This document shows, piece by piece, positions 49,833 through 58,875 of a DNA stretch of 64,000 nucleotides. The notes under the pieces were generated by a model, which did no database searches, had not been told where the DNA came from, and worked only from the letters and a program-made list of their open reading frames with translations. Position 1 is the first letter of the stretch. Every line of letters starts with the position of its first letter. Position numbers and translations under genes: made by a program. Source of the stretch: JBFWNG01 sp050251195 (GTDB taxonomy: Bacteria > Bdellovibrionota_B > Oligoflexia > Oligoflexales > Oligoflexaceae); NCBI GenBank assembly GCA_050251195.1, contig JBFWNG010000003.1:550442-614441 (forward strand). Direction: 5' to 3'.

Positions 49833-51977
49833 TCAAAAACCCCTATGCATCAATTGGGCGGGGACAATCTTGCGATATCCAAAGTCTCTAAAGTTGACGA
49901 TGACTTTGTGTTTGCCAAAAGAAAAGTCAAAATCCTCAATAGTGCCTTTTCCATACGTCGGATGGTACACCACTGATCCTTTGCGCAGCTCCGCGGCGGA
50001 GTCCTCATAATCATAATAGCTTTCGTCAAAGGATTGGCCCATAGCCATGTCGGTGTTGGCCATGTTCAAATACTGGCTTGGTATTTCCGGAAGAAAACGA
50101 GAAGGATCGTTGCTTGTTATGAGTTTGTATGTTTTGCGACACTGAGCCTTAAGCAGTGAAAGCTTTTGTTTAGCTCGGGTCATGCCAACATAAAGAAGGC
50201 GTCTTTCCTCTTCCAGTTTTTGCCTGTCTTCAAGACTGTTTTTGTGCGGCAACAAGCCGTCTTCAAAACCGCAGATGAAAACCCTGTCGAATTCCAAACC
50301 CTTTGCCATATGCAAGGTCATAAGAGAAACGCCGGTTGACGTGTTTTCGTCCGTGTTCTCGCTTTGAATGAGGGTGATGGAATGAAGCCATTCGGGCAGA
50401 TTTGAACTAGGATTTCTTTGCGCATAATCAGCGATAGCAGATGCAAGTTCTTGAACGTTGTCGAGCTTGTCCAAATATTGATCCGGAAATTTCTTCTTGA
50501 GATAGGTCGCGTAATCTATGGTGTCGATAAGAAGACTCGGCATATCTTCCAAAGGCGTGACGCGCATCTTTGCGGTGAGATCATCGATGATCTTTAAGAA
50601 ATGCGCCAGCTTTCCGGATAGCTTCGGAATGCCCGTGCTGACCAGATCACGAATCGCTCCCAACATGGGAGTCTTGGTTTGGATCATATGATTCTCGACG
50701 AGCTGTACGGCACGATCTCCAATACCGCGCGTCGGGACATTAATAATGCGACGTAAGCTTACCTCGTCGGACGGATTTACCATGACGCGGAAATAACTTA
50801 TGAGATCCTTGATCTCGAGCCGGGAATAGAACTCCAGCGAGCCGAAGATGGTATAAGGAACGTTTTCGCGACGGAGCGCTTCCTCCAAAACCCTGGATTG
50901 GCTGTTCGTGCGGTAGAATATGGCCACTTCTTCTAAAGGAAAACGGCCTTTTTCTTCCAAGACCGATCGCACAACGCAGCTCGCTTCGAGTTCGGCGTCG
51001 TATTCGACGATATAATCGATAAGGTCGCCTTTGTCTTTGTGCGTGAAAAGCTTCTTATTGGTCCTATATTTATTGTGCGTGATCATTGCCGCTGCGGCGT
51101 CAACGATATTGGAGGTACAACGATAGTTTTGCTCCAAGGTATAGCGAACGGCGTCCGGGAACAATTTGTCGAAATCGATAATATTCGAGGGAACGGCGCC
51201 TCTCCAACTATAGATGGATTGGTCGTCGTCTCCGACAACGAAAAGGTTACGGTTGCGTTCCGACAGAATATTGAGCAACTCGAACTGCACTCGGTTTGTA
51301 TCCTGAAACTCGTCGACAAGAATATAGCGATACCGATTCTGGAGCTCACTTCTAACAGTCGCGTTGCGACGCAGCAGTAAGAGAACGTGAAGCAACAGGT
51401 CAGAGAAATCCATGGCATTGCAACCTGCGAGAAACTCCTGGTATTTGTGATATATCTCTGCGATGCCAGTAGGAGCTTGCTCTAAAAAATGCGGCGGGGA
51501 GTTTTCTAATTCGTGGGGTAGAATGCCCTTCGTTTTGCAAGCTTGGATAAAGGATTTAACAACGGGCAAAATCGTCGGTATGTCGCCCTTTGGATTGAGC
51601 TTTTGTAGGACCTTTTTTAAGGCTTGTGTTGAATCGTTGTCGTCATAAATGACAAAGTTGGCGTCGAAACCAAGATGCTGACAAAATTCCCGCAACCAGC
51701 GTGCACAGGCGCTGTGGAACGTTGTTATGAGGCAGCTTCGACCTTGTGGGCAAATGGCCTCTACCCTCTCCTTCATTTCTTTGGCGGCCTTGTTCGTAAA
51801 CGTGACGGCCAATATTTGCCAAGCGGGGATTCCGGACTCAATGAGACGAGCGATACGGGTACTTATGACCCGTGTTTTGCCGCTTCCAGCGCCCGAGAAA
51901 ACGACACACGGGCCGCTTCCGTGCAGAGCTGCCTTCCGTTGAGATTCGTTCAATGATGCAAGAAGATCGGTACTCAT
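49833..51977 (-). CDS. uvrD: UvrD/PcrA-family 3'-5' DNA helicase
   Basis: This 714-residue SF1A helicase acts in nucleotide excision and mismatch repair and clears stalled forks. Motif I GAGSGKTRVIS is near residue 30, then TFTNKAAKEM, motif II VDEFQDTNRVQFELL, motif III GDDDQSIYSWRGA, and FEDGLLPH and YVGMTRAKQKLSLL in the second RecA domain. The C-terminal domain (about 660-710) contains GSVVYHPTYGKGTIEDFDFS, the Tudor-like RNA-polymerase-binding domain found in PcrA/UvrD. It is preceded by glmS with only two bases between. UvrD versus PcrA naming is arbitrary. Confidence 0.93.
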   Translation of the reverse strand: MSTDLLASLNESQRKAALHGSGPCVVFSGAGSGKTRVISTRIARLIESGIPAWQILAVTFTNKAAKEMKERVEAICPQGRSCLITTFHSACARWLREFCQHLGFDANFVIYDDNDSTQALKKVLQKLNPKGDIPTILPVVKSFIQACKTKGILPHELENSPPHFLEQAPTGIAEIYHKYQEFLAGCNAMDFSDLLLHVLLLLRRNATVRSELQNRYRYILVDEFQDTNRVQFELLNILSERNRNLFVVGDDDQSIYSWRGAVPSNIIDFDKLFPDAVRYTLEQNYRCTSNIVDAAAAMITHNKYRTNKKLFTHKDKGDLIDYIVEYDAELEASCVVRSVLEEKGRFPLEEVAIFYRTNSQSRVLEEALRRENVPYTIFGSLEFYSRLEIKDLISYFRVMVNPSDEVSLRRIINVPTRGIGDRAVQLVENHMIQTKTPMLGAIRDLVSTGIPKLSGKLAHFLKIIDDLTAKMRVTPLEDMPSLLIDTIDYATYLKKKFPDQYLDKLDNVQELASAIADYAQRNPSSNLPEWLHSITLIQSENTDENTSTGVSLMTLHMAKGLEFDRVFICGFEDGLLPHKNSLEDRQKLEEERRLLYVGMTRAKQKLSLLKAQCRKTYKLITSNDPSRFLPEIPSQYLNMANTDMAMGQSFDESYYDYEDSAAELRKGSVVYHPTYGKGTIEDFDFSFGKHKVIVNFRDFGYRKIVPAQLMHRGF

Positions 51978-51979
51978 TG

Positions 51980-53818
51980 TTATTCTACGGTTACTGATTT
52001 AGCCAAATTCCTGGGTTGGTCCACGTCGGTTCCTAAGAGGACTGCGACATGATACGCAAACAATTGCAGAGGAATTGACGCCAATATTGTCTGTAAATAC
52101 GGGTCTTGAATCGCAGGGATCCCAATAAAATCGGTACATAGGTTCTTCAACCTGCTATCGTCGTAATTTCCGATGGCGACTACCCTGCCCTCGCGCGCAA
52201 TAATTTCCTCGATATTGGAAAGGGTTTTTTCGTAAAACTCGAAGGTCTTCGGCGCAATGGCAATGATCGGCATGTGCTTGTCGACGAGCGCAATAGGTCC
52301 ATGTTTAAGTTCTCCTGCTGCATACCCTTCGGCATGGATATAGGAAATTTCCTTGAGCTTAAGTGCACCTTCCATAGCCAAGGGATAAAATGGACCCCTG
52401 CCGATGTAAAGAAAGTTTTTCGACTCGTAATATCTTTTCGCGAGCTGGGTGATTTCTTCGTCTTTTCCCAATGTGAAATCCATGAGAGGGACGAGCTTAC
52501 CGATGTCTGTAAGATGGTTCTTCACGGAGGCTTGCGACAAACGATTTGCCTTTTTCGCCAGAGCTAGGGTCCAAAGGTACAAACAGAAGATTTGTGAAGT
52601 AAAGGCTTTGGTCGACGCCACCCCAATCTCCGGCCCAGCTTTCATCTGCAGCGTCGCATCGGCCATTCTAGCGATGGAGGAAAAAGCGGTGTTACAGATG
52701 GAAACCACCTTACATCCAGCTTCTTTGGCATAGGTAAGCGAGGCAAGCGTGTCAGCGGTTTCGCCGGATTGAGAGATGCCAATCACCAGGCAGCTCGACG
52801 TCAAGAACGGCCTCCGATACCGAAACTCACTTGCAAGCTCAACATTCACCGGGATTTTGAGCATAGGTTCCATGAAATAACGAGCAATCGCACCAGAAAG
52901 AAGCGCCGTGCCGCAGCCAACCACGTGTATCTGATTGATGCCGTCGAGGCTGAGATTCGTAAGCGCCATCTCGGATTCGGAGAAGGAACCGGCATCGAAG
53001 TTTATCAACCTTTGGGTAGTCTGGGCGATGACCTGCGGCTGCTCAAAAATTTCTTTGAGCATGAAGTGTTTGAATCCCTGCTTGTCAGGATTCGAACTTA
53101 CTTCCCAATTTATTTTGACTTTGGAATAAGGTTGCTCCACGCCTTGGTTATTCCAAACTTTAATATCGTTAACCCCGATGCGAGCACATTGGTCGTCCGT
53201 GAGAAAGATTGCCTGGACCTTTTGCGGGTAGAATGTGTTCACGTCCGAAGAAAAATAGACTTCGTTTTCCCCTACCCCGATAACAAGAGGCATACCTTTC
53301 TTTGCCAAGAAAATGTGTCCGGCATCGCGTTCGACAAGCACGCCAAGTGCAAACGATCCTTCCAGTTTCCGCATGACGCTTGCCAGGGCATCGCCTGTGG
53401 GGATGTCTTTTGCCAAGGCAATGCTAATAAGATGGGCGACGATTTCTGAATCGGTGTCGGATTTGGGCTTTATTCCGGCGGCCAAAAGCTCCGCCTTTAG
53501 TTCTGCGTAGTTTTCTATGATGCCGTTGTGAACGATGGCAACCGGTTCGACGACGTGAGGATGGGCATTGGTTTGATTGGGAACGCCGTGTGTCGCCCAT
53601 CGCGTGTGGCCCATTCCTATTTTAGTGCCATTGGGAAGCGTGTTGAGATGCGGTTCGAGATTGTTTAGCTTTCCCGCTTCTTTGATTACGTGAATTTTCT
53701 TCTCTGACAAAACGGCTATCCCAGCTGAGTCGTAACCGCGATACTCCAATTTTTTGAGGCCGCCGAATACTTTCTCGACACAGTTGGCGTTACCGACGTA
53801 GCCAAAAATTCCGCACAT
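51980..53818 (-). CDS. glmS: Glutamine-fructose-6-phosphate aminotransferase
   Basis: The 612-residue enzyme makes glucosamine 6-phosphate, the first step to UDP-GlcNAc for peptidoglycan and LPS. The glutaminase half begins with the catalytic Cys2 (MCGIFGYVGN) and has RWATHG. The isomerase half has two SIS domains with ISQSGETADTLASL around 350 and IGRGPFYPLAMEGALKLKEI around 470. The C-terminal AKSVTVE ending is the fructose-6-phosphate site. It is followed two bases later by uvrD and preceded by a GlmU-N-like gene in the same direction, so the amino-sugar pathway genes are adjacent. Confidence 0.97.
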   Translation of the reverse strand: MCGIFGYVGNANCVEKVFGGLKKLEYRGYDSAGIAVLSEKKIHVIKEAGKLNNLEPHLNTLPNGTKIGMGHTRWATHGVPNQTNAHPHVVEPVAIVHNGIIENYAELKAELLAAGIKPKSDTDSEIVAHLISIALAKDIPTGDALASVMRKLEGSFALGVLVERDAGHIFLAKKGMPLVIGVGENEVYFSSDVNTFYPQKVQAIFLTDDQCARIGVNDIKVWNNQGVEQPYSKVKINWEVSSNPDKQGFKHFMLKEIFEQPQVIAQTTQRLINFDAGSFSESEMALTNLSLDGINQIHVVGCGTALLSGAIARYFMEPMLKIPVNVELASEFRYRRPFLTSSCLVIGISQSGETADTLASLTYAKEAGCKVVSICNTAFSSIARMADATLQMKAGPEIGVASTKAFTSQIFCLYLWTLALAKKANRLSQASVKNHLTDIGKLVPLMDFTLGKDEEITQLAKRYYESKNFLYIGRGPFYPLAMEGALKLKEISYIHAEGYAAGELKHGPIALVDKHMPIIAIAPKTFEFYEKTLSNIEEIIAREGRVVAIGNYDDSRLKNLCTDFIGIPAIQDPYLQTILASIPLQLFAYHVAVLLGTDVDQPRNLAKSVTVE

Positions 53819-53837
53819 TCTCTAACTCCTCATCCGT

Positions 53838-54632
53838 TTATTGAGTCACCTGGTTGTTGGCTTCATCAAGTTGCTGGCGATCGTTTACGCCTTGGAAACT
53901 CTTGAAGGAAGGCGTTCTGTATACCAATACGGGTTCGTTGCTCTTAACGCTGAGCGCAAAACAATCGGTAAGGTAAAATTCCTTTTGCGCATTGTTGCTT
54001 TCAAGATTCGATAACAGGTCGAATAACCATGTCGTATCCGCAAACATGACTCCGGTGTTGCAAAGATTTATTTTCAACTCCTCGGAAGACGCGTCCTTTT
54101 GCTCTACGATTTTCACAAGTTGGCCCTTCGAGTTTACAACGATGCGGCCGTAACCTTTCGGATCAGGGACCTCCATGGCCACCAATCCCAATTTCGCCTT
54201 TTGATCAAGGCACCGATTCAAGAAATCCCTCAGGAGGTCAGATTCCAAAAAGGGACAATCGCCAGGCGTTATGAGAACTGGATAAAAATTTTGGAACCCA
54301 CCGCGAAAAAGCCGGCCCGAGTTGTAGCTTGGCAGCTTTATTCCCTTGAACGCATGCCCCACGGTGGCAGCAGCGTCTCCCGTGCCTTTCTGCGACTCTT
54401 GAATGCATACAGTTATGTCGTTGTTTTCTTTAAGAAAACTATCGAAATGCGTGAGGTCGCTGCTGAGAATGGCGCCGATCTGTTGGACCGGAATATCTTT
54501 TAAGGTTTTGACGATCCGAGAGAGAATAGGCACCCCGCCCACGGGAAGAAGAACTTTCGGCAGTATGCTTTTCATCCGGCTACCTTTGCCAGCGGCAAGG
54601 ATAACGGCATTTACAGGGAGCGAAGCCTTCAT
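53838..54632 (-). CDS. GlmU-N-like sugar nucleotidyltransferase without acetyltransferase domain
   Basis: This 264-residue nucleotidyltransferase has the NTP-transferase signature AVILAAGKGSRMKSILPKVL (residues 8-27). Uridyltransferase blocks follow: the QKGTGDAAATVGHAF segment, TPGDCPFLESDLLRDFL, and CNTGVMFADTTWLFDLLS. It ends just after the N-terminal pyrophosphorylase domain; the left-handed beta-helix acetyltransferase half of full GlmU (about 450 aa) is missing. It lies 19 bases before glmS, which supports a UDP-GlcNAc role. The acetylation step must then be supplied elsewhere, or it acts on another sugar phosphate. Confidence 0.85.
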   Translation of the reverse strand: MKASLPVNAVILAAGKGSRMKSILPKVLLPVGGVPILSRIVKTLKDIPVQQIGAILSSDLTHFDSFLKENNDITVCIQESQKGTGDAAATVGHAFKGIKLPSYNSGRLFRGGFQNFYPVLITPGDCPFLESDLLRDFLNRCLDQKAKLGLVAMEVPDPKGYGRIVVNSKGQLVKIVEQKDASSEELKINLCNTGVMFADTTWLFDLLSNLESNNAQKEFYLTDCFALSVKSNEPVLVYRTPSFKSFQGVNDRQQLDEANNQVTQ

Positions 54633-54795
54633 TGCTTAAGCCTAAAAGAAAAGCACACTATGCCATAATCCGTAGAGCTTCGCTAGATTAACCCTAAAAC
54701 TAAGAATGTCTCATTTAGAGGATTTTTAGCTGGTTTTACGGCCCGTAGTGGTTATATTAGGGGTTCACTGAGGAATGCGTAAAAGGAGCATATTT

Positions 54796-55221
54796 ATGAG
54801 CAACGTCTTGAACTCGGTGGTTTTTTCAAAGAAGCCGGACGATAGCTGGCAAGCAGTGCACGTTCCTTCGGGTAAGACAACGCACGGGTTGACCAAGGAA
54901 GAAGCAGAAACCGCGATGTTGGAAATGTTGGGTCTCGACGATACGGGACAATTTAGCGAGCCGCAGACCAGCGATCGGTTTGAGGGTGTGGCGCGGGAAA
55001 TTGCGGAGTATCTTGAAGGACCTGTGTCTGAAATGTTGAAGATGCATTCGGGTTTTGCGCGACTCGAAGCCTATGATTCCGGCGTCGCCCATATTCGATT
55101 GGGAGGGGGATGTCGCGGATGCCCGTCATCTCTTATTACGTTATCGGACGGCGTAAAAAGCGATTTGCAGCACAAATATGGTGAAGAAGTTATTTTGGAT
55201 GTCATTCCGGTTCTGGAGTAG
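54796..55221 (+). CDS. NifU C-terminal-domain Fe-S scaffold-like protein
   Basis: From ATG 54796 (AAGGAG seven bases upstream) the protein has 141 residues. The C-terminal half (about 65-141) is a NifU-C domain: EYLEGPVSEMLKMHSGFARL, then IRLGGGCRGCPSSLITLSDG with the CxxC that binds a transient Fe-S cluster, and a terminal VILDVIPVLE. The N-terminal 60 residues are not recognised. Relatives (NfuA, Nfu) deliver Fe-S clusters to apoproteins. It is followed two bases later by a HEAT-repeat protein, so the two probably form an operon. Confidence 0.85.
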   Translation: MSNVLNSVVFSKKPDDSWQAVHVPSGKTTHGLTKEEAETAMLEMLGLDDTGQFSEPQTSDRFEGVAREIAEYLEGPVSEMLKMHSGFARLEAYDSGVAHIRLGGGCRGCPSSLITLSDGVKSDLQHKYGEEVILDVIPVLE

Positions 55222-55223
55222 AA

Positions 55224-55973
55224 ATGGGTTTAGTACAGACGATTCGCGATTACTTTGACGGTCAAAAAGAAAAAAAAGCACAGAAATGTGCAAAACTAGT
55301 CAAAAATCCTAAAGCAATTAGAGAAGACCGTTGGGCAGCTCTGGAATATCTCGCCCACATTGACGATCCCGAGAACGCGATTCCAGCGCTTCTTGACAGG
55401 TTTGAGTACAGTTTGGAGCACGGGATCAACGACACGCGGGAAAAAGAATTGGCCATGAAGGGCATTGTAAAATACAAAGCTACCGCCATCCCTTACGTGA
55501 AGGAAAAGATCTGTAAATCAACGCGAATCGCTTGGCCCATGAAAATAATCCAGTCGGTTTCGGATGAGCCGACTGTGGTTGAGACTCTTAAGAGCGCTCT
55601 CAATTTTGAAGACGTATCTTTTGACCAATCCGCTGTGGATAAGAACTACGATATCCTATGCTATTTGCGGGATTACCAGTTGGGGCAATTTGTTCCTAAA
55701 TTGTCGCGCTTCGTAACTGATCTCGACGAACGCGTGCGCTTCGCGTGCGCGGAGGTCTTGATTGAGCAAGACAACAACGAAGTACCCAATATGTTGGAGC
55801 ATCTCCTTAGCGATAACACCGAAGAGAATCGCCGCATCAAGCAAACCGTCCTACGCGCGTTTTTGGAGAAAAAGTGGAAGGTGAAGGATGCGAGCGTTTT
55901 TGCCGAGGGCAAGGTTGCCGATTCCATTTACATCAACAAAGCAAACGTGCTTGAGCAACGGGCTTCTGTCTAA
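55224..55973 (+). CDS. HEAT-repeat protein
   Basis: The 249-residue protein has no signal peptide and is composed of alpha-helical repeats of the HEAT or PBS-lyase type. One repeat (AALEYLAHIDDPENAIPALL) lies at about 34-55 and another (DLDERVRFACAEVLIEQDNN) at about 167-187. Other units are more diverged. Such repeats form protein-binding surfaces. The neighbouring NifU-like gene suggests, but does not prove, an accessory role in Fe-S protein maturation. Some homologues are annotated only as HEAT repeat domain-containing protein. Confidence 0.75.
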   Translation: MGLVQTIRDYFDGQKEKKAQKCAKLVKNPKAIREDRWAALEYLAHIDDPENAIPALLDRFEYSLEHGINDTREKELAMKGIVKYKATAIPYVKEKICKSTRIAWPMKIIQSVSDEPTVVETLKSALNFEDVSFDQSAVDKNYDILCYLRDYQLGQFVPKLSRFVTDLDERVRFACAEVLIEQDNNEVPNMLEHLLSDNTEENRRIKQTVLRAFLEKKWKVKDASVFAEGKVADSIYINKANVLEQRASV

Positions 55974-55978
55974 GAAAC

Positions 55979-56347
55979 TTAGCTTTTGGTTTCAAATAAT
56001 CCGAACTTCTGACCGTTCGGGTCCTCTATTATCGTAATTTTCCCATAGGCAGGCAATGTGCGTGCAGGCGTTGCTTGGCCGCCGAAGAGGACCGCTTTTT
56101 CGGCAAACGGCTTTGAATCGGTTACGCCAAAATACAGTACCACGCTATTGGGTGTGGCCGCCTTTTTGTCAGGAATGAGGCTAATGCCGAAGGGACAACC
56201 CTGAGGAACCTCGAGAACAAAATAATTGTGCAGATCAATGGGCGCCCGCTTCCACGAAAAAACCTGTTCAAAGAACTCAAGTGACCTTTCTATGTCCGTT
56301 GTATGAATTTCGATCTGGCACAATCTTGACGGATCGAGATACGTCAT
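55979..56347 (-). CDS. Glyoxalase/VOC-family protein
   Basis: The 122-residue protein has the vicinal oxygen chelate fold: CQIEIHTTDIERSLEFFEQV at the start (metal-ligand His and the first beta-alpha-beta unit) and GKITIIEDPNGQKFGLFETK at the end (second unit with Glu ligand). Such proteins bind divalent metal and act on diverse small molecules, so no substrate is named. It overlaps the preceding alr gene by four bases and is transcribed with it. Length is normal for a single-module VOC protein. Confidence 0.87.
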   Translation of the reverse strand: MTYLDPSRLCQIEIHTTDIERSLEFFEQVFSWKRAPIDLHNYFVLEVPQGCPFGISLIPDKKAATPNSVVLYFGVTDSKPFAEKAVLFGGQATPARTLPAYGKITIIEDPNGQKFGLFETKS

Positions 56348-57462
56348 GGCGCCAGCTTTCGGGGAATGTTGCTGGGGAGCCGCGCGAGTAGTTCGTAATT
56401 AATTGTTTGCGCCCAGTCCGCCAAGCGGTTTGCGGAAAGATGTTCGTCGCCGTCTGATCCGATAAGGGTGACAACGTCACCAGGTTTGACATTCGCAAGA
56501 TGACTCACGTCAACCATCATCATGTTCATGCAAATACGCCCTACGAGCAGACATCGTCTACTGCGGATGAGAACGTAGCTACCGCCGTTGCCGGCGATTC
56601 GCGGGTAACCTTCGGCATAACCAACAGGTAGAACAGCGATCTTCATATTTGTAGTAGCCTGGTACGTGCATCCGTAACCGATAAATTGACCGGCTTTGAC
56701 TTCCTTGACAGACGCAACTTCTGTTTTCCATTCGAGCGCGGGCTTTAGTTCCACAGGTTCTTTGGCCAATTGTGCGTAGGACAATTTCGTAACCTGAGCT
56801 GGCCAAAGTCCGTAAAGCGATATGCCCACCCGAACCATGTCAAAGCGGCTCTGCGGGAGAATAAGCGCAGAGGCGCTCGCAGCTATGTGCGCTTTGCAAC
56901 TTAGACCGAGGGATCGAGCAGCCGACACAACTTCGTTGAATTCCTTGAGTTGCTTCAGTGCGTAGTCTTGTTCCATGCAGTCCTCGACGTTGGCAAAGTG
57001 GCTGCATATTCCGACGACGTAATCTTTGTGTGACTTCAAAGATTCAAGGACTGGCCCGGCTTCTCCGGTTAAGAAGCCTTGGCGCGACATCCCAGTGTCG
57101 AACTTAACGTGAATTTTTGGTTTGCGTTTGAGATTAAGCCAAGCGTTTTTCACGTCGTGGTTGGCCAAGAATATCTCGGCGCTGACTTCGTTGGCGGTCT
57201 CGAGTTGCGATGGCGGTATGGGACCTACGATCAAAATGTTTCCGGAGAAACCGAATGTGCGCAATTGCGCTGCTTCTTCGAGATAGTTGACGCCTATATA
57301 TTGCGGGCTGTGTTTCGTGAGGATCTCATAGGTTTCCTTCAAGCCGTGACCGTATGCATTCGATTTAATAATGGGCACGAAAAGGGATGGACTGCAAATT
57401 TTAGATATGGCCTGATAGTTGTGCAGTAATGCCGATGAGCTAACGTTGATCCAGCAGCGCAT
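56344..57462 (-). CDS. alr: Alanine racemase
   Basis: The 372-residue PLP enzyme makes D-alanine for peptidoglycan. Lys33 in FVPIIKSNAYGHGLK is the PLP-binding residue. The C-terminal domain shows IGYGCTYQATTNMKIAVLPV (containing the catalytic Tyr region) and LVGRICMNMMMVDVSHL. Start and length are typical. It has two bases of spacing from the upstream Cys-repeat gene and a four-base overlap with the VOC gene, so it lies in an operon. It could also be a broad-specificity racemase. Confidence 0.94.
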   Translation of the reverse strand: MRCWINVSSSALLHNYQAISKICSPSLFVPIIKSNAYGHGLKETYEILTKHSPQYIGVNYLEEAAQLRTFGFSGNILIVGPIPPSQLETANEVSAEIFLANHDVKNAWLNLKRKPKIHVKFDTGMSRQGFLTGEAGPVLESLKSHKDYVVGICSHFANVEDCMEQDYALKQLKEFNEVVSAARSLGLSCKAHIAASASALILPQSRFDMVRVGISLYGLWPAQVTKLSYAQLAKEPVELKPALEWKTEVASVKEVKAGQFIGYGCTYQATTNMKIAVLPVGYAEGYPRIAGNGGSYVLIRSRRCLLVGRICMNMMMVDVSHLANVKPGDVVTLIGSDGDEHLSANRLADWAQTINYELLARLPSNIPRKLAP

Positions 57463-57464
57463 AA

Positions 57465-58553
57465 TTAGATCGCAAAAGGCTTAAGTTTCTTAACGGATCG
57501 CTGAAAGTGCGGATGAAGTGTCGATTCGACAAGATTTTTCGAACATCGCTTTTCAGCTTCAACCTGAACAATGCCGATCCGAAGTTCTGACGTCGTTTCA
57601 TTCATAAGGATACCTGCAGTGTGGTTGCAATGGGTAGAATACTTGATAAATACGCCATTGTCACTTTGTACTGCGAGCGGAGTTTTCACGAAGACTTCGC
57701 GGCCCGCCGAAAAGAAGCGGGTTTTGTTTTCAGGCAAGGTCACAGCACTTGATTCCATTCGTTCCCATCTTGGAGCAGCGTGACATGTTTTGTTGAAAAA
57801 CCGGGCGACCACAACGCCAATCGTTGTTCGATCCGGTGACATCACAAGTCCCAGGGGACGATCTTGGCAAGTTCTGCGAAAGCTGAGAGAGAAGGTATGA
57901 GTAGACCTGTCGAGAGAAGTCTTGTCCACTTTGGCAAATATGAGAGCATAGCGTTGTTTTAAGTCTGAGGTTTGAACACTAGGGCTGCCCACTTTGATGA
58001 CGCGGCTTAGAAAAAGTGGCTCGCTTATCCTCGATCCCTTCTCACAGTCGTCGATGTCTTCTTCGGACGGTGCTTTCTCCACATGGCTTACGACCCAGTT
58101 ATCATTACCTCTCGGATAGAGAACAATACCTAGATATCGACCGCATTCGGAGACGTATTCGGATTGCAAGATGGCTTGCCCGTCGATAGAGGCGACGGAG
58201 GCCTCCGTGGCCGGAATTCGTACGACCGGGTCTGTGAAGTCTTGGGATCTCGTGGTCCCCAGCTCCCAACCATCTGGAACCTTTACAGGAATTTGAGCCC
58301 GGACGGATCCTTGAACGCTGCCGCAAACGAAGCCGTTGTGCTTGGCGACCACGCTGATCTCGAGTCGGCGGCCCGTCCTGTTCACCAGAAATCCCTGAAG
58401 ATGGGCTCCGCAGGGTAAAGAATATTCGACCGTTACTGGGGACCCATTTTGCACGGAAACCGCTGGAAGTACCTGAAGATATTGTTCCGCGCTTGCCGTT
58501 CGACCGAACGACAGTGCCCCTAAAATCAAAAAAAACTCGCATTGCCAGCGCAT
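57465..58553 (-). CDS. Exported protein with Cys-pair beta repeats
   Basis: This 362-residue protein has a signal peptide (FFLILGALSFGRTASA). The mature part contains at least four units sharing a pattern: Cys, then GxxL or LG, a hydrophobic strand ending in IxVV or similar, and a second Cys about 25-30 residues later. Examples start at YSLPCGAHLQGFLVNRTG, SECGRYLGIVLYPRGN, RRTCQDRPLGLVMSPD and YSTHCNHTAGILMNET. The paired cysteines should form disulfides in the periplasm or outside. No known family recognised. It is immediately upstream of alr in the same direction. Confidence 0.7.
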   Translation of the reverse strand: MRWQCEFFLILGALSFGRTASAEQYLQVLPAVSVQNGSPVTVEYSLPCGAHLQGFLVNRTGRRLEISVVAKHNGFVCGSVQGSVRAQIPVKVPDGWELGTTRSQDFTDPVVRIPATEASVASIDGQAILQSEYVSECGRYLGIVLYPRGNDNWVVSHVEKAPSEEDIDDCEKGSRISEPLFLSRVIKVGSPSVQTSDLKQRYALIFAKVDKTSLDRSTHTFSLSFRRTCQDRPLGLVMSPDRTTIGVVVARFFNKTCHAAPRWERMESSAVTLPENKTRFFSAGREVFVKTPLAVQSDNGVFIKYSTHCNHTAGILMNETTSELRIGIVQVEAEKRCSKNLVESTLHPHFQRSVKKLKPFAI

Positions 58554-58659
58554 TAGAATACCAATAAATTTTCTATCATTTTAATAGAATTCTATAAAAT
58601 GTCAATTATAATTATAATAATATGAGATTTTTCGTTTAAATTCATATGATTTCCTATGG

Positions 58660-58688
58660 TTGCAAAGGGGCGCCTGATCTGCTAAATT
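58660..58688 (+). promoter_or_regulatory. Promoter of rpmH operon
   Basis: TTGCAA (58660-58665) and TAAATT (58683-58688) are exactly 17 bases apart, about 33 bases before the rpmH ATG. The region just upstream (58560-58650) is very AT-rich but shows no DnaA box. Confidence 0.5.
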
Positions 58689-58721
58689 TCCGCGACTTAG
58701 CAACTTGTAAAGGCAAACTAC

Positions 58722-58871
58722 ATGAAACGTACGTATCAACCTAGCAGGAAGAAAAAACGCAGAACCCACGGGTTTCGTGAGAGAATGAGCACTCCTGGCG
58801 GACGCAAAGTATTATCCAGAAGAAGACAAAAAGGGCGTAAGCGTCTCGCTATTACTACATACGAGAAGTAA
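58722..58871 (+). CDS. rpmH: 50S ribosomal protein L34
   Basis: This 49-residue basic protein is MKRTYQPSRKKKRRTHGFRE at its start, then the RMSTPGGRKVLSRRRQKGRK segment, an unmistakable L34. AAAGG lies eight bases before the ATG. It is followed four bases later by rnpA, the near-universal pairing around bacterial replication origins. Length is slightly above the usual 44-46 because of an ITTYEK-type tail. Confidence 0.97.
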   Translation: MKRTYQPSRKKKRRTHGFRERMSTPGGRKVLSRRRQKGRKRLAITTYEK

Positions 58872-58875
58872 ACTA

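Noticed and set aside
58560..58660. AT-rich stretch before rpmH as replication origin
   Set aside because: No DnaA-box consensus or repeated 9-mers were found, and dnaA is not adjacent, so only a promoter is called.
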